Positions 18,895-27,588 are shown, counted from the stretch's first letter. The stretch is 64,000 bases of DNA from Nonomuraea pusilla (GCF_900109355.1 NZ_FOBF01000003.1:310001-374000); one strand, 5' to 3'. The notes: generated by a model from the sequence alone, not told the origin. Numbers and translations: made by a program.

Positions 18895-18926
18895 ACCGGC
18901 CACCCCGGCACTCTCCCGAGCGCGCG

Positions 18927-18963
18927 AAGGGCGGGCGCCCGTGACGGGCGCCCGCCCCTTCCG
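18927..18963. terminator. strong bidirectional hairpin between convergent genes
   Basis: GGGCGGGCGCCCG, three-base loop TGA, then its exact complement (13-bp stem, 18929-18957), between the FUSC-like gene (+) and ahpD (-). No poly-T, as usual for high-GC terminators. Confidence 0.8.
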
Positions 18964-18973
18964 GACCGCGGGG

Positions 18974-19510
18974 TCAGACGGCGGCCAGCGCCGCCTCGGC
19001 CTCCAGGGTCGCGGCGGTGGCGTTGACCACGGCGGCCACGCGCAGCGCCTCCTGGACCAGCTCGCGCGACAGCCCGGCCCCGCGCAGCACCTGCTCGTGC
19101 GACTCCAGGCAGCGGCCGCAGCCGTTGACCGCCGAGACCGCGAGGCACCACAGCTCGAAGTCCGTCCTGTCGACGCCCGGGTTGCCGATGACGGTCATCC
19201 TGAGCTTGGCCGGCAGCGTGGCGTACGTCTCGTCACCGATGAGGTGGGTCGCCCGGTAGTAGACGTTGTTCATCGCCATGATCGACGCGGCCGCCTTGGC
19301 CGCCGTGAACGCCTCCTCCGACAGGCGTTGCGCGGCGTCCTCGGAGACCTCGGCGATGACCCGCGCGGACCTGGTCGCGAGCGCGCAGGCCAGCACGGCG
19401 CCCCAGAGCTGCTGGTCGGTCAGGTTCGACGTGGTCGTGACCGAGCCCAGGTTGAGCTTGGTGTCCTTCGCGTACGCGGGGAGCTGAGCCTTGAGGTTCT
19501 CGATGCTCAC
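18974..19510 (-). CDS. ahpD: alkyl hydroperoxide reductase AhpD (carboxymuconolactone decarboxylase-like fold)
   Basis: 178 residues. Catalytic Cys131 and Cys134 in CGRCLESHE, with Glu118 and His138 forming the proton relay, as in Mycobacterium AhpD. It recycles AhpC by thiol-disulfide exchange with lipoylated proteins. GTG start overlaps the ahpC stop (GTGA), so the two are coupled. The operon is divergent from the oxyR-type regulator. Confidence 0.95.
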   Translation of the reverse strand: MSIENLKAQLPAYAKDTKLNLGSVTTTSNLTDQQLWGAVLACALATRSARVIAEVSEDAAQRLSEEAFTAAKAAASIMAMNNVYYRATHLIGDETYATLPAKLRMTVIGNPGVDRTDFELWCLAVSAVNGCGRCLESHEQVLRGAGLSRELVQEALRVAAVVNATAATLEAEAALAAV

Positions 19511-20058
19511 TGGGCCAGCAGCTTCTGGGCGTCGAGACCGGCCTCGCCCTTGTTCCAGTTGCAGGGGCACAGCTCGTCGGACTGCAGGGCGTCGAGGACC
19601 CGCAGGACCTCCTTGACGTTGCGGCCCACGGAACCGGCGGTGACCATGGTGAACTGGATCTCGTTGTTCGGGTCGACGATGAAGGTGGCGCGCTGGGCGA
19701 CGCCGTCCTTGCCGAGCACGCCGCAGGCCTGCGTGAGCTCGCGCTTGATGTCGCTCAGCATCGGGAAGGGCAGGTCGCGCAGGTCGGGGTGGTTCTTGCG
19801 CCAGGCGTGGTGCACGAACTCGGAGTCGACCGACACGCCGAGGACCTGGGCGTCGCGGTCGGCGAACTCCTCGTTGAGCCGGCCGAACTCGGCGATCTCG
19901 GTGGGACAGACGAAGGTGAAGTCCTTCGGCCAGAAGAACACCACGCGCCACTTGCCCTCGTAGGTCTTGTGGTTGATCTCCGCGAACGCCTTGTCGGGGT
20001 CGAGGTCGACGCAGGCGGTGAGTTCGTACTCGGGGAAGTGGTCGCCGACGGTGAGCAC
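19507..20058 (-). CDS. ahpC: alkyl hydroperoxide reductase AhpC (typical 2-Cys peroxiredoxin)
   Basis: 183 residues. Peroxidatic Cys51 in FTFVCPTEIAEF and two C-terminal cysteines in LCPCNWNKGE, as in mycobacterial AhpC, which uses a third Cys to interact with AhpD. Reduces organic peroxides and peroxynitrite. The GTG start at 20058 is set by AAGGAG eight bases upstream; longer versions of the frame run into the oxyR promoter. Regulated by the divergent LysR protein, by family knowledge. Confidence 0.95.
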   Translation of the reverse strand: MLTVGDHFPEYELTACVDLDPDKAFAEINHKTYEGKWRVVFFWPKDFTFVCPTEIAEFGRLNEEFADRDAQVLGVSVDSEFVHHAWRKNHPDLRDLPFPMLSDIKRELTQACGVLGKDGVAQRATFIVDPNNEIQFTMVTAGSVGRNVKEVLRVLDALQSDELCPCNWNKGEAGLDAQKLLAQ

Positions 20059-20151
20059 GTCATTGTCTCCTTGTCGCAGGTGGTTCGAGGTCCTAAGCGT
20101 GCACCACCTACCATTGATTCGAGAAATCGAGCAGTCAGAGCAATCTGAGAG

Positions 20152-21096
20152 GTGATTCCTATCAGTGAGCCCATGCCGACCCTGGCTCAGCTGCGGTCTT
20201 TCCTGGCCGTGGCCGAGCATCTGCACTTCAGGGAGGCGGCCGCGGCGCTCCGGATGAGCCAGCCCACTCTCTCCGGAAATATCGCCTCATTGGAGGAGAT
20301 ATTGGACACACAGCTCCTGGAGCGCACCACCAGGAAGGTCCTGCTCACCCCCGCAGGCGAACGCGTCGCCGAGCACGCCTGGCGGGTGCTCGCCGCCGTC
20401 GAGGACCTCATGGGCGAGGCCGCGCAGAACCGCGCCCCCTTCAACGGTCCCGCGCACCTCGGCGTGATCCCCACCGTGGCGCCGTACGTGCTGCCCGCGC
20501 TGCTGCCCATGTTCGCCCGCCGCTTCCCCCACCTGAAGCTGACCGTCCACGAGGCCAAGACCGAGACGATCCTGGAGGAGGTGCGCGAGGGACGGCTCGA
20601 CATGGTGCTGCTGGCGCTGCCCACCGAGACCGGCGGGCTGGTGGAGGAGCCCCTGTACGACGAGGACTTCCTCCTCGCGCTCCCCCACGACCACCCGCTG
20701 GCCTCCGACCAGGAGCCGCTGGACCGCGAGGCGCTGAAGGGGCTCGACATCGTGCTGCTCAACCAGGGGCACTGCCTGCGCGAGCAGGCCATCGACGTGT
20801 GCAGGGAGGTGGGGGCGCGGGCCACCGCCACCACGTACGCCACCAGCCTGCCGACGCTCGTGCAGCTCGTCGCGGGCGGGCTGGGCGTGACCCTGCTGCC
20901 CGAGTCCGCGGTGCCGGTGGAGACGGGCAAGCGCGTGCGGCTCTCCCTGCGGCGCTTCGCCGCGCCCGCGCCCGGCAGGACGATCGGCCTCGCCTACCGG
21001 GCCTCGTCGGCGAGGGCCGCCGAGTACGCCCAGCTCGCCAAGGCGGTGCGCAGCGCCATCCGCCAGCGCAAGCTGCCCGTGAGGGTGGTCGGCTGA
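20152..21096 (+). CDS. oxyR: LysR-type peroxide sensor, OxyR
   Basis: Up to 314 residues. The N-terminal HTH contains TLAQLRSFLAVAEHLHFREAA. The effector domain carries a Cys in LNQGHCLREQAIDVCREVG that matches the OxyR redox pair (GHCLRxQAxxxC). This supports OxyR over a generic LysR protein. Start is either GTG 20152 or ATG 20173, the latter giving the usual MPTLAQLRSF N-terminus. It probably activates the divergent ahpC-ahpD operon. Confidence 0.9.
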   Translation: MIPISEPMPTLAQLRSFLAVAEHLHFREAAAALRMSQPTLSGNIASLEEILDTQLLERTTRKVLLTPAGERVAEHAWRVLAAVEDLMGEAAQNRAPFNGPAHLGVIPTVAPYVLPALLPMFARRFPHLKLTVHEAKTETILEEVREGRLDMVLLALPTETGGLVEEPLYDEDFLLALPHDHPLASDQEPLDREALKGLDIVLLNQGHCLREQAIDVCREVGARATATTYATSLPTLVQLVAGGLGVTLLPESAVPVETGKRVRLSLRRFAAPAPGRTIGLAYRASSARAAEYAQLAKAVRSAIRQRKLPVRVVG

Positions 21097-21126
21097 AGCG
21101 GCGGGGCCCGCGGTGGCCGCGGCCGG

Positions 21127-21765
21127 TCAGGAGGCGGTGACGCCGAGCTGGGTCAGCAGGGTCTGGTTGTCCTCGATGTGCCAGTCCTCGATGATCTTGT
21201 CGTGGCCGGCGTGCTGGATGTCGATGGCGTTGAACTCCACCGCCTGCCCCTTGCCCGCGACCCCGGCGAACGTCCCCGTGAAGTGGCCGCGGAAGACCAG
21301 CCTGGCGATGATCCGGTCGCCGGCGACGAGGACGTCCGCCAGCTCGCAGGTGAGGTCGGGCACGGCCGCGCGAAACCTCTTCGACGCGAAAAGCGGCCCC
21401 TCGATGCCCTGGGGCCGTCCTGGGGGCAGGGTGTTGTCGCGGAAGCCGGGGCCGACGGCGGCGTCGAGGTACTTCCTGTCGCCGGTGTCCCAGAAGGTGT
21501 AGAGCAGCTGGGCCAGGCGCACCTCCCGGGCGGCGCGGCGGGCGCCGATGGAGCGGTCCACCGTGAGCGCCTTCGGCCGGACGAGGCCGGGCGAGCGGTC
21601 CACGAGGTTCCAGGGCCAGGAGGCGCGGGCCCCGTGCGGCCCACCGGACGTGGCGGTGACGGTGGCGGTCGTGGCGGCGGTCGTGGCGGCGCTGGCGGGC
21701 GCGGAGGCGAGAGCCGCCGCGCAGAGGGCCGCCGAGGCGGCCGCGAGGATCGTGCGGATGCGCAT
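21127..21765 (-). CDS. secreted SnoaL/NTF2-like domain protein
   Basis: 212 residues from ATG 21765, chosen over the in-frame ATG 21783 because AGGGA lies eight bases before it. A clear Sec signal peptide (RTILAAASAALCAAALASAPASA) precedes a short Thr/Ala-rich linker. The C-terminal 130 residues have the SnoaL-like pattern with VGPGFRDNT, VLVAGDRIIARLVFRGHFTG and the tail IIEDWHIEDNQTLLTQLG. Secreted versions have no established reaction. Confidence 0.78.
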   Translation of the reverse strand: MRIRTILAAASAALCAAALASAPASAATTAATTATVTATSGGPHGARASWPWNLVDRSPGLVRPKALTVDRSIGARRAAREVRLAQLLYTFWDTGDRKYLDAAVGPGFRDNTLPPGRPQGIEGPLFASKRFRAAVPDLTCELADVLVAGDRIIARLVFRGHFTGTFAGVAGKGQAVEFNAIDIQHAGHDKIIEDWHIEDNQTLLTQLGVTAS

Positions 21766-21829
21766 GTGCGTGGTCCCTGTCATGGGTGATGGGTGATCGG
21801 GTGGTGAAGGCCCTCGGACGGGGCGGCCG

Positions 21830-22570
21830 TCAGGCGAGCCGGCCGCCGCCGTCGACGTGCAGCACGGTGCCGGTGACGTACGGGTTGCCGATGGCGAACA
21901 GGACGGCCTGGACGAGGTCGGCGGCGGTGCCGACGCGGCGGGCCGGATTGCGGGCGGCGACGCCGCGCAGGAACGCCTCCTTGTCGGAGCCCATGCCGTC
22001 CCAGACGCCGGTGTCGACGACGCCCGGGGAGATCGCGTTCACCCGGACGGGCGCCAGCTCGACCGCGAGCGCCTGGACGAGGAAGGCGAGCGCGCCGTTC
22101 GTGGTGGCCATGACGGCGCGCTCGGGGGCGGGCCGCCAGGCGACGACGCCGGAGAAGAACGTGAGCGAGCCGCCTTCGCGCACGCGCCCTGTGAGGTGCT
22201 TGGCGAGCAGGAGCGGGCCGATCACCTTGGCGGCGAACGCCCGCTGGATGTCCTCGTGGCTGAGGCCGGCCACGGGCCCGTTGGCGGCCATGCTCGCCGT
22301 GGAGACGAGGTGGTCGAGCTCGCCCGCCTCGGCGGCGAGTCGCGCGATCGAGTCCTCGTCTGCGAGGTCCACGGGCACGGTGCGGGCGGGGCCCGGCAGC
22401 TCGGCGGCGGTCCATTCGAGCTTGCGCGGGTCGGGCCCGGCGAGGACGAGCTCGGCGCCGGCGGCCGAGGCGGCCTGCGCGATGGCGCGTCCGGCGTGCG
22501 ATCCGGCTCCGATGACGACGAGGCGTCGCCCGGTGAGTGACGGGCTCGCGAGGGCTGGTGCGGCGGTCAT
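21830..22570 (-). CDS. short-chain dehydrogenase/reductase lacking the Tyr-Lys pair
   Basis: 246 residues with the NAD(P) motif VVIGAGSHAGRAIA near residues 18-31, Ser140 in FFSGVV, and a C-terminal GTVLHVDGGGRL. Where YxxxK is expected the sequence reads MATTN (Met154, Asn158), so both the catalytic Tyr and Lys are missing. The protein may bind nucleotide without classical catalysis or use another mechanism. It is divergent from a LysR-type gene that probably regulates it. Confidence 0.88.
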   Translation of the reverse strand: MTAAPALASPSLTGRRLVVIGAGSHAGRAIAQAASAAGAELVLAGPDPRKLEWTAAELPGPARTVPVDLADEDSIARLAAEAGELDHLVSTASMAANGPVAGLSHEDIQRAFAAKVIGPLLLAKHLTGRVREGGSLTFFSGVVAWRPAPERAVMATTNGALAFLVQALAVELAPVRVNAISPGVVDTGVWDGMGSDKEAFLRGVAARNPARRVGTAADLVQAVLFAIGNPYVTGTVLHVDGGGRLA

Positions 22571-22652
22571 CGCTGCTCCTTGGGTGCGGGAACGGAAGGT
22601 GTCGTCCCAGGTGGGCGACCTCTCCGACTCTGCTCTCCCCGCTGCGATAAGT

Positions 22653-22663
22653 CCAAGGCTTGG
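22653..22663. promoter_or_regulatory. palindrome CCAAGGCTTGG between SDR and LysR genes
   Basis: Five-bp perfect arms, flanked by two GATAAG copies (22646 and 22677), in the 120-bp divergent gap. A plausible LysR-type binding site upstream of both starts. Weak evidence. Confidence 0.4.
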
Positions 22664-22678
22664 TTTTGATGGCTCCGA

Positions 22679-22684
22679 TAAGCT
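22679..22684 (+). promoter_or_regulatory. -10 box TAAGCT of the LysR gene, leaderless arrangement
   Basis: TAAGCT, six bases CTGTTC, ATG at 22691. Confidence 0.55.
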
Positions 22685-22690
22685 CTGTTC

Positions 22691-23620
22691 ATGGCAACGC
22701 TCAGGCAGCTCGAATACCTCGTCACCGTGGTCGAGACGGGCTCGTTCACGCACGCGGCCGAGCTGCTCCACGTCACCCAGCCCGCGCTGTCGCACCAGAT
22801 CCGCGCGCTGGAGACGTCCGTCGGCGGCGCGCTGCTGGAGCGGCTGCCCCGCTCCGTGCGGCTCACCCCGATGGGACGCGCGATGCTCCCCCACGCCCGC
22901 GCCGCGCTGGCCGACGCCGGCAGGGCCAGGGCGGCGGCCCGGCAGGCGGGCGGCCTGGAGAGCGCCGAGCTGCACGTCGCCACGCTCTACTCGGTCACGC
23001 TCGGCGTGCTGCCCGCCGTGCTGCGGGCCTGGCTGGGGCGGCAGCCCGGCCGCAGGGTGCGCCTGTTCGAGCACCGGCACGCCGACGAACTGGCCGCCGC
23101 CATGGCCGCCGGCCAGGCCGACCTGGCCATCGGGCCGCCGCCCGCGCAGTGGGACGGCCCGATCAGGCACATCGGCGTCGAGGAGTTCGTCGTCGTGGTC
23201 GCCCCCGACGACCCGCTCGCCGCCTCGGAGCGGCGCGAGGTCGACCTCGCGGAGCTGGCCGGGCGCGACTGGGTGCACTACGCGCCCGGCAACGGCCTGG
23301 CCGAGGTCCTCGACCAGGCGTGCGCGGCGGCGGGCTTCCAGCCGCGCGCCGCGATCCGCACCGAGCAGAGCGCCGCCGCGCCCCTGCTCGCCGCCGCCGG
23401 GCTGGGGCCCGCCCTGGTGCCCGCCAACAGCGTGCCCGCCGGCTTCGCCGGCCGCCTGCTGCGCCCGGCGCCCGCCGTACGCCGCCCGCTGACGGCCTAC
23501 ACGCGCACCAGGCCAGACCCGCTCGCCGTCGACTTCACCGAGACGGTCGCCGAGCACGCCTGCGTCTTCCCCGAGCACATCAGGGCGCTGCTGCCGCCCG
23601 GCGCGGCGTCAGCCGGTTGA
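22691..23620 (+). CDS. LysR-family transcriptional regulator
   Basis: 309 residues. N-terminal winged HTH (MATLRQLEYLVTVVETGSFTHAAELLHVTQ) and a two-lobed effector-binding domain. Leaderless start. Divergently transcribed from the SDR gene, the usual LysR target arrangement, so it probably activates that gene in response to an unknown small molecule. Its end overlaps the convergent aminotransferase stop by 12 bases. Confidence 0.92.
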   Translation: MATLRQLEYLVTVVETGSFTHAAELLHVTQPALSHQIRALETSVGGALLERLPRSVRLTPMGRAMLPHARAALADAGRARAAARQAGGLESAELHVATLYSVTLGVLPAVLRAWLGRQPGRRVRLFEHRHADELAAAMAAGQADLAIGPPPAQWDGPIRHIGVEEFVVVVAPDDPLAASERREVDLAELAGRDWVHYAPGNGLAEVLDQACAAAGFQPRAAIRTEQSAAAPLLAAAGLGPALVPANSVPAGFAGRLLRPAPAVRRPLTAYTRTRPDPLAVDFTETVAEHACVFPEHIRALLPPGAASAG

Positions 23621-24778
23621 CAGGCGCTTGAGCCTGGTCACCGCCTCGTCGATGACCTCGTCCTTCTTGCAGAAGGCGAACCTGACGAAGTGGCTGCCGC
23701 GCTCGGGGTGGTCGTAGAAGACCTGGGTGGGGATGGCGACCACGCCGGCCAGCTCGGGCAGGCGGCGGCACAGCTCCAGGCCGTCGGTGAAGCCGAGCGG
23801 GCGGATGTCGGTCTGCACGAAGTACGTGCCCGACGGCCTGAACACCTCGAACCCGGCCGCGCTCAGGCCCGCCATGAGCCTGTCGCGCTTGTCCTGCAGC
23901 CCGGCGCGCAGCGCCGACACCCAGCCCGTCTCGTTGCGCAGCCCGTACGCCACCGCGAGCTGCCACGGCGCGCCCGCCGTGAACGTCAGGAACTGCTTGA
24001 CGGTCTGCACGGCGGTGACGAACGGGGCGGGGGCGCACACCCAGCCGGTCTTCCAGCCGGTGACGGAGAACGTCTTGCCCGCCGACGAGATCATGACGGT
24101 GCGCTCGCGCATGCCGGGCAGCGTCGCCAGGGGGACGTGCTCGACGCCGTCGAACGTCAGGTGCTCGTACACCTCGTCGGTGATCGCGACGAGGTCGCGC
24201 TCCTGGCACAGCTCGGCGATGACGGCCAGCTCGTCCCTGGTGAGGACCGTGCCGGTGGGGTTGTGCGGCGAGTTGACGAGGATCGCCCGCGTCCTCGGCG
24301 TGACGGCGGCGCGCAGCTCGCCGGGGTCGAAGGTGAAGCGGCCGCCCAGCGGGCGCAGCGTCACCCCGACCAGCCTGGCCTGCGCCAGCGCGACGGAGGC
24401 GGCGTAGGAGTCGTAGTACGGCTCGAACGCGATCACCTCGTCGCCCGGCTCGCACAGCGCGAGCACGGCGGCGGCGATCGCCTCGGTGGCGCCGACGGTG
24501 ACGAGGACCTCCCCGGCCGGGTCGTAGCCGAGCCCGTAGTGCTCGCGCCGGTGCTCGGAGACCGCCTGACGGAGTTCGAGCAGGCCGGGGCCTGGAGGGT
24601 ACTGGTTGGCGCCGGAGAGCACCGCCCGGACGGCGCGGTCGAGCATCGCGGCGGGACCGTCGGTGTCGGGGAAGCCCTGGCCGAGGTTGATGGATCCGGT
24701 CTGCGCGGCGAGCGCGCTCATCTCCGCGAAGATCGTGGTGCCGAACGAACGCATCCGGGAAACAAGTGGTTCCGTCAC
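23609..24778 (-). CDS. fold-type I PLP aminotransferase (DapC/kynurenine aminotransferase-like)
   Basis: 389 residues. GQGFPDTDGP near the N-terminus, NSPHNPTG, ITDEVYEHLTFD, and the Schiff-base Lys in SSAGKTFSVTGWKTGW. Closest in motif to N-succinyldiaminopimelate or kynurenine/glutamine aminotransferases; the exact amino donor cannot be told. GTG start, leaderless (-10 TAGTGT). Its promoter is packed back-to-back with the divergent gene at 24804. Confidence 0.92.
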   Translation of the reverse strand: MTEPLVSRMRSFGTTIFAEMSALAAQTGSINLGQGFPDTDGPAAMLDRAVRAVLSGANQYPPGPGLLELRQAVSEHRREHYGLGYDPAGEVLVTVGATEAIAAAVLALCEPGDEVIAFEPYYDSYAASVALAQARLVGVTLRPLGGRFTFDPGELRAAVTPRTRAILVNSPHNPTGTVLTRDELAVIAELCQERDLVAITDEVYEHLTFDGVEHVPLATLPGMRERTVMISSAGKTFSVTGWKTGWVCAPAPFVTAVQTVKQFLTFTAGAPWQLAVAYGLRNETGWVSALRAGLQDKRDRLMAGLSAAGFEVFRPSGTYFVQTDIRPLGFTDGLELCRRLPELAGVVAIPTQVFYDHPERGSHFVRFAFCKKDEVIDEAVTRLKRLSTG

Positions 24779-24784
24779 GGACCC

Positions 24785-24797
24785 ACACTATTAGTCT
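24785..24797. promoter_or_regulatory. two divergent leaderless -10 boxes separated by one base
   Basis: Minus-strand TAGTGT at 24785-24790 (six bases to GTG 24778) and plus-strand TAGTCT at 24792-24797 (six bases to GTG 24804). Each promoter's -35 region falls inside the other's transcribed region. Confidence 0.6.
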
Positions 24798-24803
24798 CGT
24801 CCC

Positions 24804-26534
24804 GTGTTGTTACGGATCACCCTCGCTCTCGCCATGGCGCTCCCGCCGGTCGGCGCCGTGCCGGCGAGGGCGGCGGGCCCCGCCGAGGTGGAGCCGCGCC
24901 CCTGCCCCGTCACCATGCCCGAGCGCACCACCTGCGGCTTCCTCGCCGTCCCCGAGCGCAGGGACGCGCCGGGCCGCACCATCAGGGTCGGGTACGCCGT
25001 CCACGTCTCCACCGCCCCGGGCAGGAAGCCCGACCCGGTCGTCTACATGAGCGGCGGGCCCGGCTCGCGGTCGATCCAGCTCACCGGCTTCCTGAGCCAG
25101 ATGTTCCCCGACCGGGACGTGGTGACGCTGGAGCAGCGCGGCAGCTCGTACTCGCAGCCGTCGCTCGACTGCCCCGAGACGGCCGAGGCGATGCTGGGGC
25201 GGCTGCGCCGGCCGCCGGCCGACGTGGCGGAGGCGGCGCAGCGCTGCCGGCGACGGCTGGAGCAGCAGGGGGTGGACCTGCGCGGCTACACCACGAAGGA
25301 GATCGCGGCGGACGTCGCCGACCTGCGCAGGGCGCTCGGCTACGGCGCGTGGAACCTGTTCGGCGTCAGCTACTCCACCAGGGTGATGGTGGACGCCGCC
25401 GCCGCCGACCCCCAGGGAACGCGGTCGGTGGTGCTCGACTCGTACCTGCCCGAGGGCGTGGCCTGGTACGACGACGCCGACGGGAACCTCACCGACGTGG
25501 TGTCGAGGCTCGGCGTCCGCGACCCGTTCGAGGCGGCGGTGCGCAGGCTGAACGCCTCCCCCGCCCTGGTGCCCACCACCGACCCGCTGCTGCGGCGGCC
25601 GTTCACCGCCAGGATGACCGGCGACGACGTCGCCACCGTGCTGGCGGAGGGCCTGCACGAGGCCGACGTCGCGGCCGTCGCGCCCGCCCTGGTGACGGCC
25701 CTGGCCGGCGGGCACGACGAGCCGCTGCGGCCGCTGGCCGACGCGGTGGGCGACGGGCTGGTGTCGCACGCGTTCGGGCTGTACCACGCGGTGCAGTGCC
25801 AGGACGAGGTGCCGTTCAACGCCTTCGCCGCCCCGTCGCGGCTCTTCACCGTCAACGCCGACAAGGCCGTGTGCGACGCGTGGAGGCTCCCGGCGTCCAC
25901 GCCGGTGAAGGCCCGCCCGGCGGCCCCCGTGTACGTCGTCGGCGGCGAGTTCGACCCGACGACGCCGCCGAGGACCAGCAGGCCCGCCGCCGCGTCGCTG
26001 CCGGGCGCCCGCTTCGAGGAGGTGCCCGGCGCGAGCCACGCGGTGTTCCTCGCCGACGCCTGCGCCAGGGAGCACATCGCCGCCTTCGTCGCGGACCCCG
26101 CCGCCGCTGCCGCCGCGCCGTGCGCCGGTGGCGCGCACCCCCGCCTCGGCCCCCGCGACCTGCGGGTGACGGGCGCGCCGTACCTGATCTCCCGCTCCCC
26201 GTGGCTGGCCGCGCCGTTCGCGCTGTTCGCGCTGACGGCGCTCGCGCAACTCGTCGCCGGGGCGCTGCGCGGCCGGGCGCTGACCGCGTTCGCGGGGCTG
26301 ACCGGCACCGCCTTCGCCGTCCTCGTCGGCCGGTCGGTGTACGGGCTGCTGAGCGCGAACGAGACCGCCCTCGCCGTCGGCGTGCCCGCGGCGGTGGGCT
26401 GGCAGAGCTGGCTCGCCGCCGGTTCCGCGGCGCTCGGCGTGGCCGCGCTGCTGCGGCGGCGCACCTGGCCCGCGGCGGTGGCGGCGGCCGTCGGCGCGGG
26501 GTTCCTCGCGTGGTGGTTCCTCTGGTTCCTGTGA
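24804..26534 (+). CDS. exported alpha/beta hydrolase with TAP-like C-terminus and membrane tail
   Basis: 576 residues. Signal peptide 1-23 (LALAMALPPVGAVPARA). The hydrolase domain has YMSGGPGSRS, nucleophile GVSYS (Ser189), GGEFDPTTPP with the acid residue and PGASHAV with His, as in tripeptidyl aminopeptidases of the SlpD/TAP type. Residues from about 465 to the end hold four hydrophobic helices, an unusual addition that would anchor the enzyme at the cell surface. Leaderless GTG. Its stop codon is the first unit of a 15-bp repeat array. Confidence 0.88.
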   Translation: MLLRITLALAMALPPVGAVPARAAGPAEVEPRPCPVTMPERTTCGFLAVPERRDAPGRTIRVGYAVHVSTAPGRKPDPVVYMSGGPGSRSIQLTGFLSQMFPDRDVVTLEQRGSSYSQPSLDCPETAEAMLGRLRRPPADVAEAAQRCRRRLEQQGVDLRGYTTKEIAADVADLRRALGYGAWNLFGVSYSTRVMVDAAAADPQGTRSVVLDSYLPEGVAWYDDADGNLTDVVSRLGVRDPFEAAVRRLNASPALVPTTDPLLRRPFTARMTGDDVATVLAEGLHEADVAAVAPALVTALAGGHDEPLRPLADAVGDGLVSHAFGLYHAVQCQDEVPFNAFAAPSRLFTVNADKAVCDAWRLPASTPVKARPAAPVYVVGGEFDPTTPPRTSRPAAASLPGARFEEVPGASHAVFLADACAREHIAAFVADPAAAAAAPCAGGAHPRLGPRDLRVTGAPYLISRSPWLAAPFALFALTALAQLVAGALRGRALTAFAGLTGTAFAVLVGRSVYGLLSANETALAVGVPAAVGWQSWLAAGSAALGVAALLRRRTWPAAVAAAVGAGFLAWWFLWFL

Positions 26535-26675
26535 CGCGGGTTCCCGTGACGCCGGTTCCTGTGACGCGGGCTCCTGTGACACCGGCTCCTGTGTCGTCCG
26601 TGCCGGAGTTGTGGGCTCCTGTTCCTGTGTTGCCGGTTCGTGACGCTGGTTCGTGAGGCTGGTTCCCGTGACGCG
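26524..26675 (+). repeat. 15-bp tandem repeats spanning the stop/start junction of two genes
   Basis: Units of GGTTCCTGTGACGCG at 26524, 26539, 26554 and 26569, then degenerate units, and a final perfect-type unit at 26661-26675. The first unit contains the TGA stop of the upstream gene and the last contains the GTG start of the DUF418 gene, both within a GTGACG core. Confidence 0.85.
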
Positions 26676-27588
26676 CATCCGTGAGCTCGACGCCCTGCGC
26701 GGCTTCGCGGTGGGCGGGATCATGCTGGTCAACACCTGGCAGCACACGCCGCACGAGCCGGGCACCGGCGTCGACTGGGCGATCGAGACGCTCTTGCAGA
26801 GCCGCTTCTACCCGATCTTCTCGCTGCTGTTCGGCGTCAGCTTCGTGCTGTTCCTGCGCGGCGCGAGCCGGTGGCGGCTGCTGGTCAGGCTGCTCTGGCT
26901 GCTCTGCTTCGGCCTGGCCCAGCACGCCTTCTACTCCGGCGAGGTGCTGACCGACTACGCCTGGTACGGCGTGCTCGCGCTGCTGCCCGCCTCGTTCCTC
27001 GCGGGCGGGGTGCCGGTGCTGGTGCTCGGGGTCGCCGTCACCGTGTGGGGCCTGACCGTCGGCGGCGGGCCGCTGCTGATCCCGGGGCTGTTCCTGCTCG
27101 GCATGGCGCTCATGCGGCTGAGCCCGCCCAGGCGGCTGCTCGCGCCCGCGTTCGCCGTCAGCGCCCTCGCCACCGCCCTGCTCACCGCCGCCTGGACGCG
27201 GACCGGCGAGTGGAGCGTCTACAGCGTGGCCGCGCTCGCCGGTGCCGCCGCGTACGCCACGGGGCTGCTGCTGGTGCTGCGGCCGTGGCTGTCGGCCCTG
27301 CTGGAACCACTCGGCCGGATGGCGCTCACGAACTACGTCACCGGCACCGCCGTCATCGTCCTGGCGGCCCCACTGCTCAGGGCCGACCCCACCCGCTGGT
27401 CGGTGGTGGCGCTGGCGCTCGCGACCGTGGTCGCCCAGGTGCTGTTCAGCGGCTGGTGGCTGGCCAGGTTCCGGTACGGCCCGCTGGAATGGGTCTGGCG
27501 GTGCCTCACCTGGTTTCGACGGGTGCCCAACCGGTTAGAGTCGGGCCGTGACCACCATCGCCCTCTGCCAGATCCCGGTGTCTCCTGA
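26668..27588 (+). CDS. DUF418-family membrane protein
   Basis: About 306 residues, multi-pass. N-terminal TRIRELDALRGFAVGGIMLVN is the DUF418 signature, and the C-terminal block has MALTNYVTGTAV and RYGPLEWVWRCLTWFRR. It resembles acyltransferase-3-like membrane proteins, but DUF418 has no proven function. GTG 26668 (VTRIREL) is preferred to GTG 26653. The last 41 bases overlap the nitrilase-family gene. Confidence 0.85.
   Translation: MTRIRELDALRGFAVGGIMLVNTWQHTPHEPGTGVDWAIETLLQSRFYPIFSLLFGVSFVLFLRGASRWRLLVRLLWLLCFGLAQHAFYSGEVLTDYAWYGVLALLPASFLAGGVPVLVLGVAVTVWGLTVGGGPLLIPGLFLLGMALMRLSPPRRLLAPAFAVSALATALLTAAWTRTGEWSVYSVAALAGAAAYATGLLLVLRPWLSALLEPLGRMALTNYVTGTAVIVLAAPLLRADPTRWSVVALALATVVAQVLFSGWWLARFRYGPLEWVWRCLTWFRRVPNRLESGRDHHRPLPDPGVS
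27536..27541 (+). promoter_or_regulatory. -10 box TAGAGT of the carbon-nitrogen hydrolase, inside the DUF418 coding end
   Basis: TAGAGT, six bases CGGGCC, GTG at 27548. The promoter lies within the last codons of the upstream gene. Confidence 0.55.

Noticed and set aside
20059..20151. OxyR-binding site in the ahpC-oxyR gap
   Set aside because: GATTCGAGAAATC has only four-base arms. A site is expected from family knowledge, but I cannot point to it from sequence.
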